NCBI GenBank assembly: GCA_900556745.1
Contig: USPU01000009.1
Location: 1-25,947 of the forward strand
DNA from: an uncultured Veillonellaceae bacterium
GTDB taxonomy: Bacteria > Bacillota > Negativicutes > Veillonellales > Negativicoccaceae
Direction of reading: 5' to 3'
DNA length: 25,947 nt
Position 1 is the first letter of the stretch; every line of letters starts with the position of its first letter. Positions 8,073 through 15,349 of the stretch are shown piece after piece. The notes under the pieces were generated by a model, which saw nothing but the letters and a program-made list of their open reading frames with translations, ran no database searches and was not told the origin of the DNA. Both the position numbers and the translations under genes were made by a program.

Positions 8073-8113
8073 GTGATAAATAAAATATATTGTGATAGAA
8101 TAAGAGTACTCTT
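8073..8113 (+). promoter_or_regulatory. Promoter region of adh with a palindrome at the start site
   Basis: GTGATA (8073-8078), a 17-bp spacer and TAGAAT (8096-8101) form a modest promoter. It is followed directly by a perfect 12-bp palindrome AAGAGTACTCTT (8102-8113) covering the expected transcription start, a typical position for a repressor operator. Strong RBS AAGGAGG is at 8135-8141. Confidence 0.45.
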
Positions 8114-8149
8114 GTAAGAGAATTTTGTTCACATAAGGAGGATTTTTCC

Positions 8150-9220
8150 ATGAAAGGTTTTGCAATGCTTGCCCCGAACGAAGTCGGCTTTACCGAAAAA
8201 GATCGTCCCGCGCTCTGCGCCAAAGACGCGTTGGTACGGCCGTTGGCGGTATCGCCTTGCACATCGGATATTCACACCGTTTACGAAGGCGCTCTGGGGG
8301 ATCGCCATGACATGATTTTAGGCCACGAAGCGGTCGGCGTGATCGTCGAAGTCGGCGCGGAGGTCAAAGATTTTAAGCCGGGCGACCGCGTCATCGTGCC
8401 CGCGATTACTCCGGACTGGGGCGCGGAGCGCTCGCAGGCGGGATTCCCGATGCACTCGGGCGGGATGCTCGCCGGCTGGAAATTCTCCAACTTTAAAGAC
8501 GGCGTTTTCGCCGACGTTTTCCACGTGAACGACGCGGACGCCAACCTCGCTCTCTTGCCGGATTGGCTCGCTCCGGAACACGCCGTCATGCTCTGCGACA
8601 TGGCCACCACCGGTTTGCACGGCGCGGAACTCGCCGATATCGGTTTCGGTCATTCCGTCGTCGTCATCGGCATCGGTGCCGTCGGTTTGATGGCCGTGCA
8701 GGGTGCCGCGTTGCGCGGTGCCGGTCACATCTACGCCGTCGGTTCGCGACCCATTTCGGTCAAAGTGGCGCAAGCGTTCGGCGCCAACACCATCGTGAAC
8801 TATAAAGAAGGCCCGATCGCCGAACAGATCCTCAAACTGACGAACGGCGCGGGCGTCGATCGCGTCATCATCGCGGGCGGCACAACGAAAACGCTCGGCC
8901 AGGCGATTGAAATGGTCAAACCGGGCGGCATCGTCAGCACCGTCAACTACTACAGCGGCGCTGATTATCTCGAAATCCCGCGTGAAGCGTGGGGCGCCGG
9001 CATGGCGCACAAACAGATCCGCGGCGGTCTGACGCCGGGCGGTCGTCTGCGCATGGAACAGCTGCTGGACATGGTCGAATCGGGACGCTTACGCATCGCC
9101 GAACTCGTCACTCATGTGTTCCGCGGCATGGAACATTTACCGGAAGCGCTTGAGTTGATGCACGACAAGCCGAAAGACCTGATTAAACCGGTCGTTTTAA
9201 TCGACGAAGCTGATAAATAA
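8150..9220 (+). CDS. adh: NADP-type zinc-dependent secondary alcohol dehydrogenase (isopropanol dehydrogenase)
   Basis: The 356-residue enzyme closely resembles the Clostridium beijerinckii/Thermoanaerobacter secondary alcohol dehydrogenases, which reversibly reduce ketones such as acetone (and aldehydes) with NADPH. The N-terminus MKGFAML, VRPLAVSPCTSDIHT, EGALGDRHDMILGHEAVG and AGWKFSNFKDGVF blocks are near-diagnostic. The catalytic zinc ligands Cys37, His59, Glu60 and Asp150 are all present, and no structural-zinc loop is visible, as in that subgroup. The Rossmann motif VVIGIGAVGL lies at about 171-180, and Gly198-Ser199-Arg200 is the NADP-selecting triplet. The gene stands alone between its own promoter and terminator, divergent from the MBL operon, and would serve redox balance in fermentation. 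Confidence 0.95.
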   Translation: MKGFAMLAPNEVGFTEKDRPALCAKDALVRPLAVSPCTSDIHTVYEGALGDRHDMILGHEAVGVIVEVGAEVKDFKPGDRVIVPAITPDWGAERSQAGFPMHSGGMLAGWKFSNFKDGVFADVFHVNDADANLALLPDWLAPEHAVMLCDMATTGLHGAELADIGFGHSVVVIGIGAVGLMAVQGAALRGAGHIYAVGSRPISVKVAQAFGANTIVNYKEGPIAEQILKLTNGAGVDRVIIAGGTTKTLGQAIEMVKPGGIVSTVNYYSGADYLEIPREAWGAGMAHKQIRGGLTPGGRLRMEQLLDMVESGRLRIAELVTHVFRGMEHLPEALELMHDKPKDLIKPVVLIDEADK

Positions 9221-9231
9221 AAAGCAAGCAT

Positions 9232-9257
9232 AAAAGGCAGTCCTCGGACTGCCTTTT
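9232..9257 (+). terminator. Rho-independent terminator of adh
   Basis: AAAAGGCAGTCC-TC-GGACTGCCTTTTT forms a 12-bp stem with a T-run, starting 12 bases after the adh stop codon. Confidence 0.92.
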
Positions 9258-9334
9258 TGCTTACGCGAATTTTACAAAATACTGCATTCTTTGGTCAACA
9301 CGGTCCTTCCCTGCGTAAATAATTGCGGAAATTC

Positions 9335-9365
9335 GCGCCGTCTTCGGCGAAAACGGCGCATTTTT
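9335..9365 (+). terminator. Second terminator-like hairpin in the adh-phosphatase gap
   Basis: GCGCCGT (9335-9341) pairs with ACGGCGC (9353-9359), with an 11-base loop, followed by ATTTTT. It lies about 75 bp beyond the adh terminator and 110 bp before the phosphatase gene. Either it is a backup terminator, or it ends a short transcript or leader starting in the gap. A further hairpin TTTGAAT-ACTC-ATTCAAA (9363-9380) overlaps its T-run, so the two structures could compete. Confidence 0.5.
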
Positions 9366-9380
9366 GAATACTCATTCAAA

Positions 9381-9475
9381 TTTACAAAGAAACGGTGGAA
9401 AATTTACCGTATTTTGGTGACAGATTGCTATTATACGTTTAGCGAAAATGGATTTTCCATTAAGGGGAGGTTACT
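9381..9475 (+). promoter_or_regulatory. Upstream region of the alkaline phosphatase gene
   Basis: A possible -10 (TATTAT, 9429-9434) has no recognisable -35 box at 16-18 bp, which would fit activator-dependent transcription as in Pho regulation. An inverted repeat ACGGT-N9-ACCGT spans 9392-9410, and a single TGACAG (9418-9423) is only a half-site of a PhoB-type repeat. RBS GGGGAGG precedes the ATG by five bases. I cannot identify the regulator. Confidence 0.35.
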
Positions 9476-11341
9476 ATGAACGCACGCAGTATTACCAAAT
9501 GCACCTTGCGCCTGTTCCTGGCCGCGGGAATTTTCTCGTTGGCGATGCCCGCCGATGTAAGTTTCGCGTCCGAACCGATGCCGACTTACATGTCGCAGCA
9601 GGCCAAAGCGGACTGGCAGCACGGTCAAAAGCTCGCATCCCGCAGCGCGGCCCGCACGGGAATCGCGATCATGCCGATCGATCAGGCGAAATTTTTAAAG
9701 GGTCAACGCTTTGACTTTGAAGTCGAAGTCAACGGCAATAATCCGACGGCGTTAAACGTCACCGTCAACGGCAAAGACGCCGCTAAATACTTCGGCAAAA
9801 AGCCGGTGATTACGGTACATGACGACTACACGTCGTACCGGATCGACAACGTCAGCTTCAAAGCGCGCGGCGAAATCGACATCGCTGTCGCCGCCAATAC
9901 TTCCAAAGGCGCGCTCAAACGCCAAATCAACTACAAAGTAGTCGATGAAAAGGCGAAGAAAAAAGCGAAAAACGTCATCCTCTTTGTCGGCGACGGCATG
10001 AGCCCGCAGATCAAAGAAGCGGCGCGCATTCTTTCCAAAGGGATTTACGAAGGCCGCTACAACGGTCATCTGTCTATGGAAAACTTGCCGAACATGGCCT
10101 TTGTCACCACATCGGGTTACGACTCCCTGGTCACCGACTCCGCGAACTCGGCATCGGCCTACAACACGGGTCATAAATCCGTCGTCAACGCGATGGGCGT
10201 GTATGAAAACCGCACCAAAGATCCGATGGATGATCCGAAAGTCGAAACGATTGCCGAGATTATTAAACGAACCAAAGACATGGGCGTCGGCATCGTATCC
10301 ACGGCCGCCATTACGGACGCGACGCCGGCCGCGGTAACCGCCCACACCCGTCGTCGCGCGGAACAGCCGGCTATCGCCGCCGACTATCTCGCCGCGTACC
10401 ACCGTCCGGATGTCATCCTCGGCGGCGGCGCGCAGTTCTTCCTGCCGCTTTCCACCAACGGTTCCAAACGGAAAGACGAACAGAACGTCATTGCCGATTT
10501 CGAAAAAGCGGGTTTCCAATTCGCCGGCAACCGTCAGGAAATGTTGGCGGCCAACGACAATAAACCTCTGCTCGGCCTCTTCACGATGAACCACATGAAC
10601 GTCTACATGGATCGTGAATTTAAAAAGAATCCGGAAGTTCTGAAAAACTTCCCGGATCAGCCGAATTTGATTGAAATGACCGCGAAAGCGATTGATATTC
10701 TCTCGCATAACCCCAACGGTTTCTACCTGATGTCCGAAGGTGCCTGCATCGATAAGCAGCTGCACACGATGGATTGGCAGCGCGCCGCTTACGACACGAT
10801 CGAATTGGACCAGGCCGTAGCCTACGCGACCGACTGGGCGAAAGCGCATGGCGATGATACGTTGATCGTTGTCATTGCCGACCACTCGCACGGCGTATCG
10901 CTGACCGGCACGTACCACGAACATGACGGCGTGAAAGGTCGCGACGCGGTTCGCACGTACGCGGAAGCCGGCTGGCCGACATTCTCGGACCGCAACGCCG
11001 ACGGCTACCCGGATGATCCCGATGCTGACGTAACGCTCGCTCTGCAATACGCCAACTTCCCGGACCACTACGAAAACTATCGCTTCCAGGCGAAACCGAC
11101 TTCACCGGCGATTACCGGCGAGAACGGCAAGATTATCGGCAACCCGTATCGCGCACCGAAAGGCGCTCGCTACATTGAAGGTTCGTTGCCTTCGACCAAG
11201 GAAACGCAAGAAGTCCACTCCGCGGATGACATCGTCGTCATGGCCGGCGGTCCGGGCTCGGAAGAATTCCACGGCCTGATGGACAACACCGAAATCTTCT
11301 TTGCGATCATGCGTGCTCTGGGTATTGACGCAACGAAGTAA
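9476..11341 (+). CDS. Exported alkaline phosphatase (PhoA-type)
   Basis: The 621-residue protein is a secreted/periplasmic phosphomonoesterase of the alkaline phosphatase superfamily. A signal peptide (about residues 1-31, ending VSFAS) is followed by an extra beta-rich domain (about 60-155), then the catalytic domain starting NVILFVGDGMS. Residues equivalent to the E. coli two-zinc plus magnesium site are visible: Asp173 (GDG), nucleophile Ser222 with Asp221 (TDSANSASA), Glu421, Asp426 and His430 (EGACIDKQLH), Asp469-His470 (ADHSHG) and His581 (HSADD). Residues 505-514, DRNADGYPDD, look like a calcium-binding loop. It heads a cluster: the next gene starts 24 bases after its stop, and no terminator intervenes. 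The product therefore probably shares an mRNA with a metal-linked ABC system. Confidence 0.93.
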   Translation: MNARSITKCTLRLFLAAGIFSLAMPADVSFASEPMPTYMSQQAKADWQHGQKLASRSAARTGIAIMPIDQAKFLKGQRFDFEVEVNGNNPTALNVTVNGKDAAKYFGKKPVITVHDDYTSYRIDNVSFKARGEIDIAVAANTSKGALKRQINYKVVDEKAKKKAKNVILFVGDGMSPQIKEAARILSKGIYEGRYNGHLSMENLPNMAFVTTSGYDSLVTDSANSASAYNTGHKSVVNAMGVYENRTKDPMDDPKVETIAEIIKRTKDMGVGIVSTAAITDATPAAVTAHTRRRAEQPAIAADYLAAYHRPDVILGGGAQFFLPLSTNGSKRKDEQNVIADFEKAGFQFAGNRQEMLAANDNKPLLGLFTMNHMNVYMDREFKKNPEVLKNFPDQPNLIEMTAKAIDILSHNPNGFYLMSEGACIDKQLHTMDWQRAAYDTIELDQAVAYATDWAKAHGDDTLIVVIADHSHGVSLTGTYHEHDGVKGRDAVRTYAEAGWPTFSDRNADGYPDDPDADVTLALQYANFPDHYENYRFQAKPTSPAITGENGKIIGNPYRAPKGARYIEGSLPSTKETQEVHSADDIVVMAGGPGSEEFHGLMDNTEIFFAIMRALGIDATK

Positions 11342-11365
11342 CAAACAACATAGTACGAGAGGAGC

Positions 11366-11815
11366 ATGACCATGCAACGTCAATTATTGCATCTCGTTCT
11401 TGCTCTGGTTGTGGCTTTAAGCGCAAGCAGCGGAGTGGTTCACGCCGCTGCTTCGCTTTCTTTTGGGCAAATGTACGCGGGCTCTACCGTTCGCGGTTTG
11501 GTTTTGTCCGATTATTTGCAAAGTCTCGCCGGGCAGGAAGTGGAGATGACAGGCTTTATGGCCCCGCCGTTAACGCCGACCATTAATTTTTTCGTGTTGA
11601 CGGAAGTACCGATGTCTGTTTGTCCGTTCTGTTCGACAGATGCCGATTGGCCGAATAATATTGTGGTCGTAAAATTGCAGGAACCCGTTGTCGCATTGCC
11701 TTTTGACGCGCCTATCACGGTGCGCGGTTCGCTCGAACTCGGTTCGGCGGTCGACGCGGAAACGGGCTTTGTATCATTGGTTCGCATTAACGCCCACAGC
11801 GTTACAGCGCAATAG
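11366..11815 (+). CDS. Secreted DUF3299-like protein with CPFC motif
   Basis: The 149-residue protein has a signal peptide ending VVHAAA near residue 30 and a short beta-rich domain: LAGQEVEMTGFMAPP, FFVLTEVPMSVCPFCSTDA, PNNIVVVKL, then PITVRGSLELG. This pattern (GFM.PL, a cysteine-containing loop, P-N-x-I-V-V-V, V-x-G) is that of DUF3299-type periplasmic proteins, which accompany FtsX-type ABC transporters in zinc-responsive Gram-negative clusters such as Pseudomonas aeruginosa PA4063-PA4066. The CPFC pair could bind metal or act in redox chemistry. The in-frame ATG codon at 11366 precedes MQRQ; an ATG two codons later (11372) is an alternative, and GAGAGGAG lies upstream of both. It is followed 10 bases later by the ABC ATPase. 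Confidence 0.75.
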   Translation: MTMQRQLLHLVLALVVALSASSGVVHAAASLSFGQMYAGSTVRGLVLSDYLQSLAGQEVEMTGFMAPPLTPTINFFVLTEVPMSVCPFCSTDADWPNNIVVVKLQEPVVALPFDAPITVRGSLELGSAVDAETGFVSLVRINAHSVTAQ

Positions 11816-11825
11816 GAGTAAATGT

Positions 11826-12497
11826 ATGATCAATTTACGCAATGTGAAAAAATCATATCGTGACGGCAATCACGAACGCACCGTATTGGCGATCGACGTG
11901 CTGGAGCTTGGCGACTGCAGTCAATGGGCGCTGGTCGGTCCCAGCGGCAGCGGCAAGTCGACGTTGCTGCACTTACTGGCGGGGTTAACGCGCGCGCAGG
12001 AAGGCGTAATTCAGATCGACGGCACGGATCTTACGGCTTGCCGTGAGTCCGAACTCGATGAATTTCGCGCGGCGCATGTCGGCTACGTCATGCAAAACTT
12101 TTCTTTATTGCCGACTTTACGCGCGCGGGATAATATCCTGGCCGGCGCTTTTTTCGCCCGCACCTCTGATCGCGACCGTGCCGACGCGGCGGAAGAACTT
12201 TTGCGCTCGGTCGGTTTACCGGAACGCGGTCATCAGTTGCCGCGCGAACTCAGCATGGGAGAACAGCAGCGCGTAGCGGTAGCGCGCGCTCTCATCAAAA
12301 ATCCCGATTATATTTTCGCCGATGAGCCCACCGCCAGCCTGGATCGCGCCACGGGTATGGCCGTGATCGAACTTTTACAGCAACGCGCGCGCGCGGCGGG
12401 CGCCACGCTGATTGTAGCGACCCATGATAAAGACGTCGCTGCGAAGCTCGACGGCACGATTCGTTTGGAAGGAGGCCGCCTATGCTGCGCCAAATAG
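11826..12497 (+). CDS. ABC transporter ATP-binding protein (LolD/MacB/PA4064-like)
   Basis: The 223-residue cytoplasmic ATPase belongs to the LolD/FtsE/MacB group that works with FtsX-type permeases. Walker A GPSGSGKST is at residues 38-46, Q-loop VMQNFSLLP, signature LSMGEQQRVAVARAL (LSMGE replacing the common LSGGQ), Walker B YIFADEPTASLD, and switch histidine in VATHD. I chose the ATG at 11826, which has AGGAG upstream; the frame is open further upstream but there overlaps the DUF3299-like gene. Its 3' end overlaps the permease start by 16 bases. Groups with this design often drive conformational work in the periplasm instead of classical transport; the DUF3299 neighbour points to the zinc-linked subgroup. 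Confidence 0.93.
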   Translation: MINLRNVKKSYRDGNHERTVLAIDVLELGDCSQWALVGPSGSGKSTLLHLLAGLTRAQEGVIQIDGTDLTACRESELDEFRAAHVGYVMQNFSLLPTLRARDNILAGAFFARTSDRDRADAAEELLRSVGLPERGHQLPRELSMGEQQRVAVARALIKNPDYIFADEPTASLDRATGMAVIELLQQRARAAGATLIVATHDKDVAAKLDGTIRLEGGRLCCAK

Positions 12498-13801
12498 CTT
12501 GGAGCGAACTGCGCCACCGGCCGTGGCAAACGCTTTTGCTGACGCTTTTAATCGCGCTGGCGATCGCCTCCTCCGTATTTATCGCCGCGCTTTCGTTCGG
12601 CATGCATTACGGACTCACGAAAGCGACCGAACCGTTCCAGCAAATTGTCGGCGCCAAAGGCAGCGCCAACCAGTTGGTACTCAACACGGTATATTTGAAA
12701 GACCGTCCGATTGGTAACGTCACCGGCGATGTTTTTCAAGAAGTAAAAGCCAATCCGTTGGTAAAGCAGGCGATCCCGCTGGCGTTCGGTGACAACTGGC
12801 GCGGTTTTCGCATCGTCGGCACCGAAAATACGATTTTCGATTATCGCGTCAAGCCGCAAAGCGAACCATGGCTGAAAGTTGCGTCGGGCCGCCGTTTCAA
12901 CGCGCCTTTTGAAGCGGTCATCGGCGACGGCGCCGCGAAACTTTTGGGCGCTAAAATCGGCGACACATTTCAATCCATTCACGGCGCGACCGCGCACGGT
13001 CATGTCCACAAAGATCAAATCTACACGGTCGTCGGTATTTTGGCGCCGGTGGAAGGTCCGTACGATCACGCCGTTTTAACGGATATCCGCAGCGTCTGGC
13101 TGGCGCATGAACACCACCATGATCACGAACACGAAGCCGCCGCGCACGAAGAAGAACATGAACATGAACACGAAGCCGCCGCGCATGAAGAAGAACATGA
13201 ACATGAACATGAACACGAACACGAAGCCGCCGCGCAAGACGTGAACGACGGTGAGCACGCCGCGACCGCGGGACAGGTGACGGCCGTATTGATTCAGCCG
13301 CAAGGCTACGGTCAGGCGTTGAAACTCGCCATGGAGTTCCAGCAGCGCAACGACGCGCAACTGGTCTTTCCGGCGCAGGTCATTATTCAACTTTTCTCCC
13401 TGATGGGCCAAGGCGAAAAAATGTGGTGGTACATCGGCGCCTTTTTCATCGCCGCCGCTCTGTTAGTCGTTCTTTCCACGCTCTATCTTTCCGGTCTGCA
13501 GCGTTTACCTGAACGCGCGATTCTGCGCGTACTGGGCGCCAAACGTTCGGAACTTTTGACCGTGACACTCTGGCAAAACGGTTTGATTATAGTCCTCGGC
13601 GGAATTCTCGGCTACGTTCTCGGTTACGCGGGTTATCTCGGCGTCCGTTCGCTGATGGCGACGAATACGGCGATCGCTTTGCCGCTGATATTTCTGAAAG
13701 AGCCGCTGTTGATCGCGCTGGGTACCATGGCCGTCGGCTTGCTGGCTTCATTAATTCCCGCATGGCTGCTGGCGCGCAAAGATACGCTTTCTAAACTGTA
13801 A
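12482..13801 (+). CDS. FtsX/MacB-type ABC permease with His/Glu-rich extracytoplasmic insert
   Basis: The 439-residue membrane protein has the MacB/FtsX plan: an N-terminal helix (about 15-40), a large extracytoplasmic core domain (about 45-310), then three C-terminal helices (WWYIGAFFIAAALLVVL, GLIIVLGGILGYVLG, LLIALGTMAVGLLASLI). The core contains a low-complexity segment at about residues 209-259 made of HE, HEHE and HEAAAHEEE units, with roughly 18 histidines, a strong candidate metal-binding loop. RBS AAGGAGG lies 5 bases before the ATG, inside the ATPase gene. Together with the DUF3299-like protein and ATPase it resembles the zinc-regulated PA4063-PA4066 cluster of Pseudomonas, although a PA4063-like (DUF2796) partner is not seen here. 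It ends at a bidirectional terminator. Confidence 0.9.
   Translation: MLRQIAWSELRHRPWQTLLLTLLIALAIASSVFIAALSFGMHYGLTKATEPFQQIVGAKGSANQLVLNTVYLKDRPIGNVTGDVFQEVKANPLVKQAIPLAFGDNWRGFRIVGTENTIFDYRVKPQSEPWLKVASGRRFNAPFEAVIGDGAAKLLGAKIGDTFQSIHGATAHGHVHKDQIYTVVGILAPVEGPYDHAVLTDIRSVWLAHEHHHDHEHEAAAHEEEHEHEHEAAAHEEEHEHEHEHEHEAAAQDVNDGEHAATAGQVTAVLIQPQGYGQALKLAMEFQQRNDAQLVFPAQVIIQLFSLMGQGEKMWWYIGAFFIAAALLVVLSTLYLSGLQRLPERAILRVLGAKRSELLTVTLWQNGLIIVLGGILGYVLGYAGYLGVRSLMATNTAIALPLIFLKEPLLIALGTMAVGLLASLIPAWLLARKDTLSKL
13108..13257 (+). repeat. In-frame tandem repeat encoding the His/Glu-rich loop
   Basis: The word CACGAAGCCGCCGCGCA starts at 13130, 13169 and 13220, giving unit spacings of 39 and 51 bp (13 and 17 codons). 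Between these are GAACAT/GAACAC hexamers in arrays of different length. All differences are multiples of 6 bp (HE), so the repeat can grow or shrink by slippage without breaking the frame. Confidence 0.85.
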
Positions 13802-13816
13802 GCAGTCCACGCAATC

Positions 13817-13850
13817 AAAAAGACGAAATCAAAATGATTTCGTCTTTTTT
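13817..13850. terminator. Bidirectional rho-independent terminator
   Basis: AAAAAGACGAAATCA-AAA-TGATTTCGTCTTTTT is a 15-bp stem with a three-base loop and T-runs on both strands. It lies between the convergent permease (stop 13801) and metallophosphoesterase (stop 13866) genes. Confidence 0.93.
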
Positions 13851-13865
13851 CTTTGCCGTTTTTTC

Positions 13866-14570
13866 TCACAGCGGCAAAGGAATCTCCAAAGGACTGAATT
13901 GCAAGTAATCCGCGGTCGTGAGATAAAGAGGCACGCCGTGGATTTCCCGCGGCAAATAACGGAAATTTTGCTCGTCATGGATATGTCCGTAAATATATCC
14001 GAGCGCTCCGTATCGCTTCGCGATGTCCGCCATCTCGGTCGGTTCGCGCGCTTCATTGAACGGCGGATAATGCGTGGCCACGAGCAGCTTGGTAAAACCG
14101 GCTTCCCGCGCCAACGTCAACGAACGTTCCAGACGTTGCAATTCGCGCGCCCAAACGACTTCGTCTTCCGGCTTCCACTGCGTATCTCCCGGCGCGATCC
14201 AGCCGCGCGTGCCGGCGATAGCCACCGTGTCGGTCAGCGGGATAAAGTTATTGTGTAAAAAAAGCAATTCATGATCGGTCGCGCGTTGCATTTTCGCAAG
14301 TCCCGCCCACCAATAATCATGATTGCCCCGCAAAATGATTTTACGTCCCGGCAACGCCCGAATAAAATCCAAATCGGGAGCGGCCTCTTCGAGCTTCATC
14401 GCCCACGAAACATCGCCGCCGATCAACACCGTATCTTCCTGCGCCACCTGCTGGCGCCAATTCGTTTCCACTTTCTGCCGATGGTTCCGCCAGCGATCGC
14501 CGAAAACATCCATCGGCTTTTGCGGCGGATCGCCCGACAGGTGCAAATCGCTTAATGCCCAAAATCGCAT
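13866..14570 (-). CDS. Calcineurin-like metallophosphoesterase (COG1768-like)
   Basis: The 234-residue cytoplasmic protein has the full dinuclear-metal phosphoesterase signature in order: SDLHL (Asp8, His10), GGDVSWAM, GNHDYWW, ATHYPPF and YGHIHDEQ. The MRFWALSDLHLSG start and overall length match the COG1768 group of predicted phosphohydrolases, for which no physiological substrate is established to my knowledge. The RBS AAGGAGA lies in the end of the DUF4931 gene, whose TAG stop directly abuts this ATG. It is the last gene of the long RNase J-to-metallophosphoesterase run and ends 16 bases before the terminator. Confidence 0.92.
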   Translation of the reverse strand: MRFWALSDLHLSGDPPQKPMDVFGDRWRNHRQKVETNWRQQVAQEDTVLIGGDVSWAMKLEEAAPDLDFIRALPGRKIILRGNHDYWWAGLAKMQRATDHELLFLHNNFIPLTDTVAIAGTRGWIAPGDTQWKPEDEVVWARELQRLERSLTLAREAGFTKLLVATHYPPFNEAREPTEMADIAKRYGALGYIYGHIHDEQNFRYLPREIHGVPLYLTTADYLQFSPLEIPLPL

Positions 14571-15338
14571 CTATCGTCTCCTTGTCGCCGTCCAAAGCGG
14601 CATAAGTTCCTCACGGATCCCCTGCCGCGCCTTCGCATCGGGCGCTTGCGTGAGCATGTAGCCCAAAAAGAGCGGGCTCGTCACGCCGCGCGCGATAATT
14701 TTACAGTATTCATAGTCGGCCGCGTAGAAAAACAAATTATAGCTGGCATATCCCCAGCCGTTCGGATCGACAATCACTTTCACAAGTTTTTGAATGCTGT
14801 CGGCAAATTCATCCAAACGCCTCGGATCTTTCAGACGTACATTAAATTCACGCAACCCGCAGATAGGATGATCCGACAGCGTCACGCGCACGCTGTTCGT
14901 TTCATGCAAAACTTCGCCGTCAAGCTGATCCAACCGCACATTTTGCATGTAGTCAAACGATTCGCAACCGATAATTTGCGAATGCGGATGCCGAATGGAA
15001 CCGCCCGAAGTCGGACCGAAGTTGCGGTAATAAATCACGGAGCGGAAGCGGCGTCTGGCAATCGTTTCACGCCATTTTTCCATGCTGAAGCGTAAAATAT
15101 TTTCCCATTCTTCCGGCGCGTACGTCGCGATATCGCTGTCATGTTTCGCCGTTTCGATCAACACGGTCTGCCAGGTTTTTTCCATGACGGGATATTTGTT
15201 GACGAGCCAAATCATATCGTCTTTTTGTGCGAGGATATCAGTCAAATGCTCGCGGGCGCAAAACGGACAGGGATCATGCAAAACGCTGCGCGGTTTCTGC
15301 GCGGCCACGCGCGGATTAAATAAAATCGGTTCTTGCAC
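14571..15338 (-). CDS. DUF4931 family, galactose-1-phosphate uridylyltransferase/HIT-like protein
   Basis: The 255-residue protein looks like a short GalT/HIT-superfamily nucleotidyltransferase or hydrolase of the DUF4931 type. CPFCAREHL near the N-terminus provides a zinc-type CxxC, LVNKYPVM follows, and the HPHSQIIG motif corresponds to the GalT HPHxQ catalytic segment. No substrate is known to me for this branch. The start is inferred to be GTG at 15338: AAGGAGG lies 5 bases upstream and directly follows the stop of the glycosylase gene. The frame continues open upstream to 15725, but that part is the shadow of the glycosylase gene. It lies inside the long minus-strand operon, between a DNA glycosylase and a metallophosphoesterase. 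Confidence 0.85.
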   Translation of the reverse strand: MQEPILFNPRVAAQKPRSVLHDPCPFCAREHLTDILAQKDDMIWLVNKYPVMEKTWQTVLIETAKHDSDIATYAPEEWENILRFSMEKWRETIARRRFRSVIYYRNFGPTSGGSIRHPHSQIIGCESFDYMQNVRLDQLDGEVLHETNSVRVTLSDHPICGLREFNVRLKDPRRLDEFADSIQKLVKVIVDPNGWGYASYNLFFYAADYEYCKIIARGVTSPLFLGYMLTQAPDAKARQGIREELMPLWTATRRR

Positions 15339-15349
15339 AATAACCTCCT

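Noticed and set aside
9411..9430. Pho box upstream of the alkaline phosphatase
   Set aside because: Only one CTGTCA-type half site is present; the second repeat at the required 11-bp distance is missing.
9752..11068. A 438-codon open frame on the minus strand opposite the alkaline phosphatase gene
   Set aside because: It is the antisense shadow of a GC-rich coding region with a clear product on the plus strand; its translation is rich in Arg, Val and Phe with no recognisable motif or RBS.
12482..13801. His-rich segment as a sequence or assembly artefact
   Set aside because: The repeat stays in frame, both flanks read as a normal FtsX/MacB-type permease, and the units differ slightly from one another, so it is most likely genuine, although its exact copy number could be wrong in short-read data.
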